Assembly (NCBI GenBank): GCA_963785075.1
Contig: CAWATW010000008.1
Coordinates: 157,861-221,860 of the forward strand
Length of the DNA stretch: 64,000 nucleotides
Origin: JAOUGY01 sp963785075
Lineage (GTDB): Bacteria; Actinomycetota; Acidimicrobiia; Spongiisociales; ZC4RG35
Reading direction: 5' to 3'
The stretch's first letter is position 1, and each line of letters starts with the position of its first letter. The translations under genes and the position numbers were made by a program. Below, piece by piece: positions 1 through 9,418 of this stretch. The notes under the pieces are model-generated. The model was not told the origin of the DNA, did not search any database, and saw only the letters and a program-made list of their open reading frames with translations.

Positions 1-54
1 GGCGAACAGCGTCATGCACGCAATCAAGAAGACCACGACTCTCGATGACCACAT
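1..54 (-). CDS. possible start of a secreted or membrane protein (partial)
   Basis: An ATG on the minus strand at 54 opens a frame that runs off the left edge. The 18 visible residues begin MWSSRVVVFLIACMTLFA, a basic start followed by a hydrophobic run like a signal peptide. It lies downstream of the tricorn-type protease, after a small hairpin. With so little sequence no function can be named, and the reading could be chance. Confidence 0.25.
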   Translation of the reverse strand, partial: MWSSRVVVFLIACMTLFA

Positions 55-63
55 GCCCGCCCC

Positions 64-79
64 ATCGGCAAAAGCCGAT
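64..79 (-). terminator. short hairpin after the tricorn-type protease gene
   Basis: ATCGGC and GCCGAT form a perfect 6-bp stem around an AAAA loop (TTTT on the minus strand). It sits about 70 bp past the stop of the protease gene. There is no clear U-tract, so it is only a weak terminator candidate. Confidence 0.3.
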
Positions 80-147
80 TCCAAACTTGAGGACGGGCCT
101 CGAATTCTCCGATCTCGGGACCTTCGACCCGAATCTGGTCAGCCGGC

Positions 148-3100
148 TCAAGCCGGAGGCAATGTCGGCGGCGCCGTCGACGGACGAATCGAGAAGTCGG
201 GTGGAGGCGGAGCCACATCGATCTGACCCATCACGTCAGCGATGGCACGTTCCAGTTGGGGGTCGGTGCCGGCCTCGTGAGGTGCGATCACAACCTCGAT
301 ATCGGGATCCGTTCCGTAGTTCTCCACCTGGTACCCCACGTCGTAGAACCAAGTGGAGAACTCGGGCTGCGTGGTCACGGTTCCGTCGACCAGGGCGTGC
401 TGCGGCCAGATCCCGACGACTCCACCCCACGTGCGGGTGCCTATGAGAGGTCCGAGCCCGGCGAGCTTGAAGGTGTGCGAGAAGATGTCACCGTCGGAGC
501 CTGCCATCTCGTTCGTGAGGCACGCCATCGGCCCCATCGGTGCATCCGCAGGGAATGCGTATGGCTCCCTCCAGCGGGTCACCCGGTATCCCAGACGACG
601 CCGCGCCAGCTTCTCGAGCAGGAGCTGGCTGACGTTTCCGCCGCGATTGAACCGAACATCGATGACAAGGCCCTCCTTGTCGACCTCCGCCCGCCACGAA
701 CGATGGAACTCGGCGAAGCCTGCAGCCTGCATGTCCGGGATGTGGATGTACCCGACACGCCCGTGGGTGACCTCGGCTACGAAGCCGCGATTGGCCTCGA
801 CCCAATCGCGATATCGCAGCGCAAACTCGGATCCGAGCGGTGTGACGACGACAGTCCTCGGCTTGCGCCGCCCGCGAGCGACTGTCAGACGCACCGGGCG
901 GTTGGCCCGATCCACGAGCTGACTGTCGGGAGACGTGGTTCGGTCGAGCGCAACGCCATCCACGGCGAGAATCCGATCGCCTTCCCGCAGGTCGACACCA
1001 GGAGCGGCCAGGGGAGATGTCTCCTTCGCGTTCCAGTGGTCGCCTCGCGGAATCCGCTGGATCCTCCAGGCTCCCCGATCGAAGCGGAGGTCGACTCCCA
1101 GCCGGCCGAGTGTCCACGTGGGTTCCGGCCGGTAGTCACCCCCGAGCTCGTATGCGTGGCTCGTTCCGAGCTCGCCCTGCATCTCCCACATGAGGTCGCT
1201 GAACTCGGAGCGTGACGCCAACCGATCCACGAGGCCTGCATAGCGGCTGTGGACGGCGAGCCAGTCGACTCCGGTCATGTCCTCGGCCCAGAAATGATCC
1301 CGCTGGAGTCGCCACGCCTCCGAGAACATCTGACGCCACTCCTCCAGCGGACGAATCTCGACTCGGAAGCGATCGAGATCGACCCAGCCGGTTTCTCGCG
1401 ATGCGACGTCTTTGCCGGACTTGTCGTCCTTCCAGGCGGCGGGCACCACCCGAACACGGTTGCGAGCCACGACCGCCAGCGTCTTTGCGTCGCCGGACAC
1501 GCAGAAACCCCTCACACCGTCGGATATGTTCTCCGTCCGGTCGTTCCCGAAGTCCCAAGCCTGGAGCGTCCCGAGCGGGGTTTCGGAGTCCAGCCACGGA
1601 GTGCCGGCGGCCCCCGTGACGGGCCACGACATGAACCATGCCCGTCCCCGTCCCAAGACCAGTCCGCGGTACCGGCCGACCGGCACCGGAAACGCCTGAA
1701 TCCGGCGTTCGATGCCATCGAAGTCGATGACCACCGACTCCTCGGCTCCTTCGTCGTCGCCGCCGGCAGGAGGGGCGCCTGGCGTGCGAGGTGCACGGCC
1801 GGCGATCGAGAACGGCGACAACTCGTCGCTCGATAGCGTGACCAGCATCGGAATGGTCGACCGGGGAAACCCGTAGTCGTGGAACATGGAGTCGGCCACC
1901 GGGTCGGCCACGCGCGACGACAAGAACCCCAGATACCGTCCATCTGGGTCGAACGATGGCGAGTGGTCCACGAACTCGGGCCGTCCGAGGACACGGGTCC
2001 GCCGGCTCTGCGTGTCGTAGAGGTGGATGTTCGAGGTCGTGCGCGATGTCGCAGCACCAAATGCCAGCCACCGGCCGTCGGGCGACCATGCCACGCCGGC
2101 GATCCATGAATGCGGAGAGCGATGAACCAGGCGGGCCGAACGCCGGGTCAGGTCGATGACCCACAACTCGTGGCGATGGTTGCTGACCGCCAACCTGGAG
2201 CCACCGGCCGGAGCCGGGGCGATGCTGCGAATGCGGCCCAGCTCCCTGTCGACCACGACCGGTTCGCCGGCACCATCCGCCCGTTCGACCACGAGTCGCT
2301 CCTCCCCCGACGAATCGGAGACGCTCACGACCCGCTCGCCGTCCGGCAGCCAGCTGGTCAGACGCCGCCGATGCCGGGAGATCTCACCAAGACGTACCGG
2401 TGCCCCCTCCCAAAGAGGCGCCGCGAAAGCCGCCCCCCGTGCCACCAGTGCCAGTGAGTGCCCCTCAGGATGGAGATCCACCGATTCGAGACGCTTGGCG
2501 GCCGAGACGTGCCTGCGGTTCAAATGGGATCGGGCGGAAACGACCTCGATGTCGACGACCTGGTTCTCACCGGTCCGCGGGTCGAGCATCCAGATGTCGG
2601 CACCACAGTGGTACACGATGCGCCGTCCATCGGTCGATGGAAAGCGGGCGTAGAAGCCCTCGTGGGAGGTGTGGCGAGTCAGGCCGGCACCGGTGGGTGT
2701 GACCGAGTAGATGTTGCCGGTGCCCTCATGATCCGAGAGGAAGTAGATCCGGCGGCCGATCCACATCGGAGCGGCGAGATTGCCATCGAGGCCGACGAGC
2801 GGAGAGAATGTGCCCTCCCCTGTCCGGTCGACCCACAGGCTTCCGGCACGTCCGCCCCGATACCGTTTCCATCGGGCCGGATCGAACGCATTTCGCCCGA
2901 GCGCCATCGCACCTTTGGGCCCGAAGGTCATCGAGAAGGCGGGCCCAACACCGAGCTCCTCGGGTTGGGTGCCGTCGGCCGGCACCGCCCACAGGTGGGT
3001 CCACCCCGAGAACGGCTGGCGGTGATCCGAGGCGGCGATGACCGCTGAACCGTCGGGACCCCATCCGATGACCTGCGTCGTGGAACCCAGATGAGACAGC

Positions 3101-3342
3101 CGCCGGCTGGGACCACCGGTGGGATCCATCAGGTGGATCTCGGGCCGACCCTCGTCCCGGCTGATGAAGGCCAGATGCTCACCATCGGGCGAGAACCTCG
3201 GATGGGTGTGGCTACCAGGGTTCGCCGTCAACCTCGATGCGTTTCCGCCGGCGACGTCGACTCTCCACAGGTCGTCTTCCGAGACGAACACGATCACGTC
3301 GTCGTGGATGGTGGGATGTCGGTAGTAGCCACGCGTGGCCAA
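148..3342 (-). CDS. tricorn-type protease (S41 family)
   Basis: This 1064-residue protein has the tricorn layout: an N-terminal six-bladed propeller (FSPDGEHLAFIS-type repeats from about residue 50), a second propeller (SPDGRWLAFG near 425), a helical region, a PDZ-like domain (LREGDRILAVDGVAL, about 785-800) and a C-terminal serine protease domain. The S-H pair of the tricorn active site is visible in GTSHAYE (about 725). The nucleophile serine is in MAGSDGDIF (about 947), and an acidic residue follows in GTDPDIEV (about 1015). Tricorn cuts peptides released by proteasome or other ATP-dependent proteases into small fragments in the cytoplasm. There is no signal peptide. The gene stands alone, about 60 bp downstream of the hydrolase gene, and may be co-transcribed with it. 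Confidence 0.93.
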   Translation of the reverse strand: MATRGYYRHPTIHDDVIVFVSEDDLWRVDVAGGNASRLTANPGSHTHPRFSPDGEHLAFISRDEGRPEIHLMDPTGGPSRRLSHLGSTTQVIGWGPDGSAVIAASDHRQPFSGWTHLWAVPADGTQPEELGVGPAFSMTFGPKGAMALGRNAFDPARWKRYRGGRAGSLWVDRTGEGTFSPLVGLDGNLAAPMWIGRRIYFLSDHEGTGNIYSVTPTGAGLTRHTSHEGFYARFPSTDGRRIVYHCGADIWMLDPRTGENQVVDIEVVSARSHLNRRHVSAAKRLESVDLHPEGHSLALVARGAAFAAPLWEGAPVRLGEISRHRRRLTSWLPDGERVVSVSDSSGEERLVVERADGAGEPVVVDRELGRIRSIAPAPAGGSRLAVSNHRHELWVIDLTRRSARLVHRSPHSWIAGVAWSPDGRWLAFGAATSRTTSNIHLYDTQSRRTRVLGRPEFVDHSPSFDPDGRYLGFLSSRVADPVADSMFHDYGFPRSTIPMLVTLSSDELSPFSIAGRAPRTPGAPPAGGDDEGAEESVVIDFDGIERRIQAFPVPVGRYRGLVLGRGRAWFMSWPVTGAAGTPWLDSETPLGTLQAWDFGNDRTENISDGVRGFCVSGDAKTLAVVARNRVRVVPAAWKDDKSGKDVASRETGWVDLDRFRVEIRPLEEWRQMFSEAWRLQRDHFWAEDMTGVDWLAVHSRYAGLVDRLASRSEFSDLMWEMQGELGTSHAYELGGDYRPEPTWTLGRLGVDLRFDRGAWRIQRIPRGDHWNAKETSPLAAPGVDLREGDRILAVDGVALDRTTSPDSQLVDRANRPVRLTVARGRRKPRTVVVTPLGSEFALRYRDWVEANRGFVAEVTHGRVGYIHIPDMQAAGFAEFHRSWRAEVDKEGLVIDVRFNRGGNVSQLLLEKLARRRLGYRVTRWREPYAFPADAPMGPMACLTNEMAGSDGDIFSHTFKLAGLGPLIGTRTWGGVVGIWPQHALVDGTVTTQPEFSTWFYDVGYQVENYGTDPDIEVVIAPHEAGTDPQLERAIADVMGQIDVAPPPPDFSIRPSTAPPTLPPA

Positions 3343-3405
3343 TCAGGCTCCCTTCGGGGGGCGCTGGAGACTAATGCGTCGAGGCGCAGCGTCTGGCGCG
3401 CCTCG

Positions 3406-4593
3406 TCATCCGCTCCGGATGTCGGCGAGGAAGTCCAGCACGGCCATCTCGTACCTCGTCGGATCGACGTTCCACGCGAGATCTGCCGCGGCCCCTTCGA
3501 TCTCGACCAGACGCACCAGGCCGGGGCGCATGTCGACGAGGACCCGGCTGTCCTCGATCGGGTGCAGAGTGTCAGCTCCGCCGTGCACGATGAGCACGGG
3601 AGCAACCAGCTGATCGGCGCGCGACAGATAATCCACCGTGTCCCAGGTGACCCCGTACCGAATCGAGGCCAGGACCGCGCCGGTGGCGGAGACGGTGCTC
3701 GGGAGGGCGCCGATGAGCCCGTCCTGGTTTTGCGCTGCCTGGTACCGCACCGATGACTCGGCGTCCAAGACCGGCGAGTCGAGGATCGCGCCTGCGATGT
3801 CGAGGTCGCGATACATCTCGGCGAGAACCATCGATGCCCCCGACCCATACCCGACGAGGAGGACGCGTGATGCTCCGGACTGCCTGGCGTCGGCGACGGC
3901 GGCGGCCAGATCGTCCCGCTCCTCGACGCCGAATGTGAATCGACCGTCAGGGCCGGCCGGCTGCCCAGGGTCATTTCGGTATGTGATCGACCGTTGTGAC
4001 ACGCTCTCGTCCGCCAAGATCGCCATCATCCGGAGAGCCTGTTCGGGACCGACGGTGTGATCGTGCACGTGGATCACCCACGTGTCCCCACTTCCGACAT
4101 CCCACGTCTCCATGGAGCCGAGGGGCGACGCGTAGGTGGTCTCGCGCAACCCGAGTTCCGTTGCCAGCCTCGATGCCGGCTGCGCCGTGCGATCCACGTC
4201 CCCGAACGCGCCGAGCGCAGGCTGAGAACCCTCGAGGATCTCGAAGGTGCGAACCACATCATCGTCGGTGACGGCGATCACCTCGCCCAAGCGGAGGTAG
4301 GAACTGTCCGTCTGGAACCCGATGACCCCGGCGTCGGCAACGTCGTCGTCCGCTCCGGTGGCCGGTCGAAGCACGACGCGGTCGGACTCGACGCCGATCA
4401 CCGCACCGTCGTCGACCTCGGGATCCGTCTCTGCCGACAGAACATCCGAGTCGATCCAGGACGACATCAGCCACCCGCCCACGGCGTGGACAGCGAGGAG
4501 CGCAATGACCGCAATGAGGACGGTCACACCGAAGAATCGCCTGAGAGGCGACTTTCTCGGCGCCTCCGTCGCATGGGGGTGCATGACGCTCAT
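3406..4593 (-). CDS. membrane-anchored alpha/beta hydrolase-like protein
   Basis: About 395 residues. The start at 4593 (MSVMHPH) is chosen for the GGTGG upstream; an in-frame GTG at 4620 is also possible. One transmembrane segment near the N-terminus (FFGVTVLIAVIALLAVHAV) is followed by an outer beta-rich region and a hydrolase fold. The nucleophile elbow GYGSGAS and the acid in VHGGADTLHPIEDS are present. Where relatives carry the catalytic His (GAGH-type, before a WNxDPxRYE motif), this protein reads GAAADLAWNVDPTRYE, so the His appears to be Ala. It may have lost hydrolase activity or use another residue. It lies just downstream of the CBS-domain gene on the same strand, so the two may be co-transcribed. 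Substrate unknown. Confidence 0.8.
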   Translation of the reverse strand: MSVMHPHATEAPRKSPLRRFFGVTVLIAVIALLAVHAVGGWLMSSWIDSDVLSAETDPEVDDGAVIGVESDRVVLRPATGADDDVADAGVIGFQTDSSYLRLGEVIAVTDDDVVRTFEILEGSQPALGAFGDVDRTAQPASRLATELGLRETTYASPLGSMETWDVGSGDTWVIHVHDHTVGPEQALRMMAILADESVSQRSITYRNDPGQPAGPDGRFTFGVEERDDLAAAVADARQSGASRVLLVGYGSGASMVLAEMYRDLDIAGAILDSPVLDAESSVRYQAAQNQDGLIGALPSTVSATGAVLASIRYGVTWDTVDYLSRADQLVAPVLIVHGGADTLHPIEDSRVLVDMRPGLVRLVEIEGAAADLAWNVDPTRYEMAVLDFLADIRSG

Positions 4594-4653
4594 TGTGACC
4601 AACCACCAAGCCATGTCCACCCATCCGGCCGGAAAAGGTCCGTTCGGGCCCGT

Positions 4654-5565
4654 TCAGAGCGGGACCGGAAGCGCACCGACGAGCAGCCCATCGTCGTCGA
4701 CCACCGGGATCGCCGCTCCGCTGAACCGGGGGGCGAGGACCATCGCCTCCTCCACGGCGGCTTGCATCTCGACCGAGACGGGCGCCTCCATGACCGACTG
4801 AACGGGCACCCCCGGATCGGCCACTTCGAGGGCACCCCTCCGAACGATCCCGATCAACTCGGCCCGGTCGACTACCGCCAGCACTTCCTCCGAATGGAGC
4901 CGAAGGACATCGATTGCCTCGCGATAGGGCCCCACGAAGACCGGGTCCTCCATCACCTGGAACACCTTGTCGGGTTGCCGCCGGACCACCACCGCTCCCG
5001 CAGCCGCCTCGGATCGCAGCTTGGCGCCAGCGCCGAGGAAGTTCCGCTGCAGCCAACCGCCTCCCGGTGCCCCTATCACCAGGATGGATCGTTCCGGCAA
5101 TTGACGGACGAGGTCTGCCGCGTCGGTCGCCTGAGTGATCCGGTATTCGATGCGGGGCTCGTCCTCGTAGAGCCGCTCCACGGCCGCCACCGCCCTGCCC
5201 CTGTCGTCGTCTTCCTGGTAGGCGCTGGTCACGAGCCCGTCGAGACCAAGCCTCTCCGCCAGGCGGCGGGCCAATCGAACCGCCAACAACGAGTGAGGGC
5301 CGCCGGCGGCGGCCGCCACGACGGCGGCCGCCTGGTCGACCTCGAGCCCGATTGGTGACGCATTGTTCACGAGGTCGAACCCTGCTGCGATACGCCGGGA
5401 GACCAACAGCTCGGCGCGGTGTCGGATCACCGACTCGGTGACGTCGCCCGTTACCCGCACAGGCTCGATCTCAGACAGAATCTCGGCCAGCTCTCCGCAA
5501 CCCTCGCCGCGCGTCCAGAGCACCGGACGCGCAACGGCAGAGTGCCCCCGATCGGTGATGCGCAT
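4654..5565 (-). CDS. CBS-domain protein with a UspA-like N-terminal region
   Basis: About 303 residues from the ATG at 5565 (MRITDRGH). The longer frame reaching 5658 would overlap pntAA on the other strand. Residues about 90-195 look like a nucleotide-binding alpha/beta domain of the universal stress type (ERSILVIGAPGGGW). The C-terminus holds a tandem CBS pair: YREAIDVLRLHSEEVLAVVD, then PRFSGAAIPVVDDDGLLVGA. CBS pairs bind adenine nucleotides and often regulate an attached or partner protein. No enzyme domain is attached here. It is divergent from the transhydrogenase operon. A role as an energy-state sensor is a guess. Confidence 0.75.
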   Translation of the reverse strand: MRITDRGHSAVARPVLWTRGEGCGELAEILSEIEPVRVTGDVTESVIRHRAELLVSRRIAAGFDLVNNASPIGLEVDQAAAVVAAAAGGPHSLLAVRLARRLAERLGLDGLVTSAYQEDDDRGRAVAAVERLYEDEPRIEYRITQATDAADLVRQLPERSILVIGAPGGGWLQRNFLGAGAKLRSEAAAGAVVVRRQPDKVFQVMEDPVFVGPYREAIDVLRLHSEEVLAVVDRAELIGIVRRGALEVADPGVPVQSVMEAPVSVEMQAAVEEAMVLAPRFSGAAIPVVDDDGLLVGALPVPL

Positions 5566-5650
5566 CGGTGTCGGACCGTAGTCGACGCGGGGGGCAAGCA
5601 CCTGTGTGGTGCATTCGATCGGCAGCGGAAGGCGGCGGTACTGTTGCCCT

Positions 5651-6778
5651 GTGCGCATTTCAGTTCCACGTCAAACCACCCCCGGCGAACGCCGTGTGGC
5701 ACTCACCCCCGACGTCGTCGCCAAGCTGGTGCGGGCCGGACACTCGGTTGCGGTTGCCAGGGACGCAGGCGCCGGCGCCGGATATTCGGACGCCGACTAC
5801 GAGTCCGCAGGTGCCGAGCTCATCGACGACTCCGAGGCCTGGTCGGCCGACCTCGTGGCAACAGTCGATCGCCCCCTCGAAGGAACACCGGTCAAGGGTG
5901 CGGTCATCGGTCTCCTGCGCCCCTTCGACGACCCCGAGGGCATCGCTTCCATGGCCTCGGACGGGGCTCTGGTGTTCGCCTTCGAAGCGGTGCCTCGCAC
6001 CACGAGGGCCCAGGTGGTCGATGCGCTCTCGTCGCAGGCGACCGTGTCTGGCTATCAGGCAGTCCTCGAGGGTGCAGCCAGGAGCGATCGCCTCTTCCCG
6101 ATGCTGACGACCGCCGCAGGCACGATCCGCCCGGCAAAGGTGCTGGTCCTCGGCGCCGGAGTCGCCGGACTCCAGGCCATCGCCACGGCACGGCGACTCG
6201 GCGCCATCGTCTCTGCGTTCGACGTGCGGTCGGCGGCGGCCGAGCAGGTCAAGAGCCTCGGTGCACAGTTCATCGAGGTCGAAGCTCCACCGCAGGACGC
6301 ATCTGCCTCTGGCGGCTATGCCCGGGAGGTCGCCGAGGATCAACAGGCGAAGATCCTCGAGGGTTTGGCGCCGCACGTCGCTGCGGCCGACGTGGTCATC
6401 AGCACCGCTGCGATCCCGGGGAGGCCGGCTCCACTGCTCATCGACGAGGCGATGGTTGCGTCGATGCGCCCAGGAGCGGTCATCATCGACTTGGCGGCAT
6501 CGACCGGGGGCAATTGCGCGGCGACGGAGCCGGGTACCACCGTGACGGTCGACGGAGTGACGATCGTCGGGGACACCGACATCGTGTCCCGGGTTGCACG
6601 CGACGCATCGTCCATGCTCGCACGGAACGTCGCTTCATTCATCGAGTTGGTGAGCGCAGAAGACGGGGCGTTCATCGCCAATTGGGATGACGACATCGTC
6701 GCCGAGTCATGCGTCGCGCAGGACGGCAAGTTGGCCCATCCCCGCATCGCCCCTGCGACCGAGGAGGAGACCCCGTGA
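5651..6778 (+). CDS. pntAA: NAD(P) transhydrogenase subunit alpha, part 1
   Basis: Domain I of the proton-translocating transhydrogenase (375 residues), which binds NAD(H) and exchanges hydride with NADP(H) on PntB. The GTG at 5651 is chosen because homology begins at VRISVPRQT; the frame extends upstream only into the divergent promoter. Visible features are the ERRVALTPD N-terminal motif and the NAD-binding VLVLGAGVAGLQAI near residue 163. Its stop overlaps the GTG of the next gene. The domain is related to alanine dehydrogenase, but the two following genes settle the identity. Confidence 0.95.
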   Translation: MRISVPRQTTPGERRVALTPDVVAKLVRAGHSVAVARDAGAGAGYSDADYESAGAELIDDSEAWSADLVATVDRPLEGTPVKGAVIGLLRPFDDPEGIASMASDGALVFAFEAVPRTTRAQVVDALSSQATVSGYQAVLEGAARSDRLFPMLTTAAGTIRPAKVLVLGAGVAGLQAIATARRLGAIVSAFDVRSAAAEQVKSLGAQFIEVEAPPQDASASGGYAREVAEDQQAKILEGLAPHVAAADVVISTAAIPGRPAPLLIDEAMVASMRPGAVIIDLAASTGGNCAATEPGTTVTVDGVTIVGDTDIVSRVARDASSMLARNVASFIELVSAEDGAFIANWDDDIVAESCVAQDGKLAHPRIAPATEEETP

Positions 6779-7059
6779 GTGAGCTGTTGGTTCCGATCAC
6801 CGTGTTCGTCCTGGCGGCGTTCGTCGGTCTCGAGGTCATCGCGAAGGTGCCTCCCACCCTGCACACACCGCTGATGTCGGGATCCAATGCGATCTCGGGC
6901 ATCTCGATCATCGGTGCGATCGTTGCCGCCGGGCATGGTGAGGGTGGCGTGGCGACGGTGCTCGGATTCCTTGCGGTCACGCTGGCCACGATCAACGTGG
7001 TGGGCGGATTCCTGGTGACCGACCGCATGCTCAAGATGTTCAGGCGAGGCGATCGATGA
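6775..7059 (+). CDS. pntAB: NAD(P) transhydrogenase subunit alpha, part 2
   Basis: Small membrane subunit (94 residues) carrying part of the proton channel. The GTG at 6775 overlaps the pntAA stop by 4 bp. It has three to four hydrophobic helices and the family-typical stretch HTPLMSGSNAISGI, followed by GGFLVTDRML. The split of alpha into two genes is the common actinobacterial and alphaproteobacterial arrangement. Its stop overlaps the pntB ATG. Confidence 0.93.
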   Translation: MSELLVPITVFVLAAFVGLEVIAKVPPTLHTPLMSGSNAISGISIIGAIVAAGHGEGGVATVLGFLAVTLATINVVGGFLVTDRMLKMFRRGDR

Positions 7060-8423
7060 ACGTCACACTCGCCGGTTTCCTGTATCTGCTGGCGGCCACT
7101 CTCTTCATCCTGGGCTTGAAGCGGCTGTCTTCTCCGGCAACGGCCAAGGACGGAAACCGCATGGCGGCCCTCGGGATGCTGGTCGCGGTCATCGTCACCC
7201 TGCTCGACCAGCAGATCGTCAACTACTGGACGATCATCGCCGGGCTGGTGGTCGGCGCGGCCATCGGCGGTGTCCTCGCCCAACGCGTCGAGATGACGGC
7301 CATGCCCCAGCTGGTCGCCGCCTTCAACGGCTTCGGTGGTGGAGCATCGGCCTTGGTGGCGATGGCCGAGCTGATGCGTGGAGGTCCGGATCTCGTGGTG
7401 CGAACGCTGGTGTCGATCGGCCTGTCCGTGCTGATCGGATCCATCACGTTCTCGGGGAGCTTCGTGGCCTTCGGCAAGCTCCAGGGCATCCTCTCCGGCA
7501 AGCCAATCGTGCTTCCGCTCCAGAAGGCGATCGACGGGATCCTGGTGGTGGCGGCCGTCGCCGCCTTGGTCGCAATCTCGATCAACGGCGCCGTCGCAGC
7601 AGCATGGCTCCTGTTCGGGCTGGCCCTCATCCTGGGCGTCACCCGGACGATGCCGATCGGTGGCGCAGACATGCCTGTCGTGATCTCCTTCCTGAACTCG
7701 CTGTCGGGAGTGGCGGCTTCGGCTGCCGGTTTCGTCATCGACTCGAACGCACTGATCATCTCGGGCGCCCTCGTGGGAGCCTCCGGGCTCATCCTCACGA
7801 ACATCATGGTGAAAGCGATGAACCGCACGCTTGGCAATGTGTTGTTCTCGGCTTTCGGGGGTGAGTCCGGCGGTGACGCACTGGAAGGAGACCGAGTGGC
7901 ACGTCGTGGCAGCGCCGAAGACGTTGCCGTCACGCTTGCGTACGCCCAGCGAGTGATCGTCATCCCCGGGTACGGACTGGCGGTTGCACAGGCGCAGCAC
8001 GTGATCCGGGAGCTAGCCGACCTGCTCGGCGAACGCAACGTCGACGTCCGGTATGCCATCCACCCTGTGGCTGGACGCATGCCCGGGCACATGAACGTGC
8101 TCCTGGCGGAGGCAGACGTGCCATACGACAAGCTCTACGACCTCGAGGACATCAACCCGGACTTCGCTCGCACCGACGTCGCACTGGTGGTCGGCGCCAA
8201 CGACGTGGTCAACCCGCTCGCCCGCGAGACGAACTCGGCGATCAGCGGCATGCCGATCCTCGACGCCGACAAGGCCAGCACGGTGGTCGTGGTCAAGCGG
8301 AGTCTGTCGCCGGGATTCGCCGGCATCGACAACCCTCTTTTCTACCTCGACAACACGATGATGCTCTTCGCCGACGCGAAGCAGGGATTGGGCGACGTGG
8401 TGTCCGCGGTGAAGGACCTGTGA
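7056..8423 (+). CDS. pntB: NAD(P) transhydrogenase subunit beta
   Basis: 455 residues, the usual family length. The N-terminal 260 or so residues are a polytopic membrane domain with the conserved NGFGGGASALVA and SGSFVAFGKLQG stretches. The C-terminal domain III binds NADP(H): IVIPGYGLAVAQAQH, HPVAGRMPGHMNVLLAEA, VVGANDVVNP. With PntAA and PntAB it uses the proton gradient to reduce NADP+ with NADH. The ATG overlaps the pntAB stop, and the gene is probably coupled to the membrane protein that follows. Confidence 0.96.
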   Translation: MNVTLAGFLYLLAATLFILGLKRLSSPATAKDGNRMAALGMLVAVIVTLLDQQIVNYWTIIAGLVVGAAIGGVLAQRVEMTAMPQLVAAFNGFGGGASALVAMAELMRGGPDLVVRTLVSIGLSVLIGSITFSGSFVAFGKLQGILSGKPIVLPLQKAIDGILVVAAVAALVAISINGAVAAAWLLFGLALILGVTRTMPIGGADMPVVISFLNSLSGVAASAAGFVIDSNALIISGALVGASGLILTNIMVKAMNRTLGNVLFSAFGGESGGDALEGDRVARRGSAEDVAVTLAYAQRVIVIPGYGLAVAQAQHVIRELADLLGERNVDVRYAIHPVAGRMPGHMNVLLAEADVPYDKLYDLEDINPDFARTDVALVVGANDVVNPLARETNSAISGMPILDADKASTVVVVKRSLSPGFAGIDNPLFYLDNTMMLFADAKQGLGDVVSAVKDL

Positions 8424-8779
8424 CGGAGCCGCGCACTGCGGTGCGCGACCTCGCCTTCGGGATCACGGCTGCGGCGGTGCTCATAGGGTTGGCGTTCTTT
8501 GCGTCCTTCGGATTGGTCGAGGCGGCGACGCTGGCAGCCACTGTCATCGTCCTGATCTGGGTCGCGACGGTGGACGCAGCTCGGCTGGTCGACGAGCGCG
8601 GCCGGCCGGCGATCATGCTGTTCGGACTGGGAGCGGTGGGTGTTGCCCTCATCTTCACAGCGGCCACCCTGATCAGCACGGTCACCGAGTATCTCGCACT
8701 GGCCGTGGCGGTGTCCGCATACGTGGTGGGCCTGGTGCGTGCGATCCGGTTTGGATGGGCCACGTCGGAAGGAAGGTGA
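8420..8779 (+). CDS. small four-helix membrane protein, function unknown
   Basis: 119 residues with four predicted membrane helices (for example GITAAAVLIGLAFFASFGLV) and a basic C-terminus. The GTG overlaps the pntB stop by 4 bp and the stop abuts the nitroreductase start, so it belongs to the same transcript. I recognise no family. A helper role for the transhydrogenase is only a guess from position. Confidence 0.65.
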   Translation: MTEPRTAVRDLAFGITAAAVLIGLAFFASFGLVEAATLAATVIVLIWVATVDAARLVDERGRPAIMLFGLGAVGVALIFTAATLISTVTEYLALAVAVSAYVVGLVRAIRFGWATSEGR

Positions 8780-9415
8780 ATGGAGTTCTCCGACGTCGTA
8801 CGCCGACGCAAGATGGTCCGGCACCATCGGCCGGACCCGATCGACCGGGAAGTGCTCGACCGGATCCTCGAGGCCGGGATTTCAGCACCATCCGCCGGGT
8901 TCAGCCAAGGTCAGAGCTTCGTGGTCGTTTCGGACGCGTCGACGCGGCGGCGGATCGCATCGCTGGCCGGTGAGCCCGATCGCGTTGCCCGAGGGTTCGA
9001 TCCATGGCTCTCCTCGGCTCCTGTCCACATCGTCGTGTGCGCTTCCGAGCAGCGGTATCTCGACCGATATGCGGAGCCCGACAAGGCATCGGCGTCCCCG
9101 GCAAGTGACTGGTCCATCCCCTATTGGTGGATCGACGCCGGGGCTTCCTTCATGGCAATCCTGCTCGCCGCCGTCGACGAAGGCCTCGCGGCAGGGTTTC
9201 TCGGGGCTCATGCTGTTCCTGGCCTCGACCAGTGCCTGGGTCTTCCACCCACCGAGCGAGCGGTCGGCGTGATCACTGTCGGACTCCCCGCGCCTGACCG
9301 TCCATCGGGCTCACTCGGACGTGGCCGACGACCGCGTGCGGACGTCCTTCATTGGAATCGGTGGGGCGGCGCAGAATCCGAAACGTGTAACACACCCCCA
9401 GCCGAAGCGACCTGA
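8780..9415 (+). CDS. nitroreductase-family flavoprotein
   Basis: 211 residues. The N-terminus MEFSDVVRRRKMVRHH and the stretch ILEAGISAPSAGFSQGQSFV are the FMN-binding signature of the nitroreductase fold, and GAHAVPGLDQCLGLPP with VGVITVGLP marks the C-terminal part. Members reduce nitro compounds, quinones or other electron acceptors with NAD(P)H. A GGAAGG ribosome site precedes the ATG. It ends the transhydrogenase operon, which fits an NADPH-dependent enzyme. The substrate cannot be told. Confidence 0.85.
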   Translation: MEFSDVVRRRKMVRHHRPDPIDREVLDRILEAGISAPSAGFSQGQSFVVVSDASTRRRIASLAGEPDRVARGFDPWLSSAPVHIVVCASEQRYLDRYAEPDKASASPASDWSIPYWWIDAGASFMAILLAAVDEGLAAGFLGAHAVPGLDQCLGLPPTERAVGVITVGLPAPDRPSGSLGRGRRPRADVLHWNRWGGAESETCNTPPAEAT

Positions 9416-9418
9416 CCT

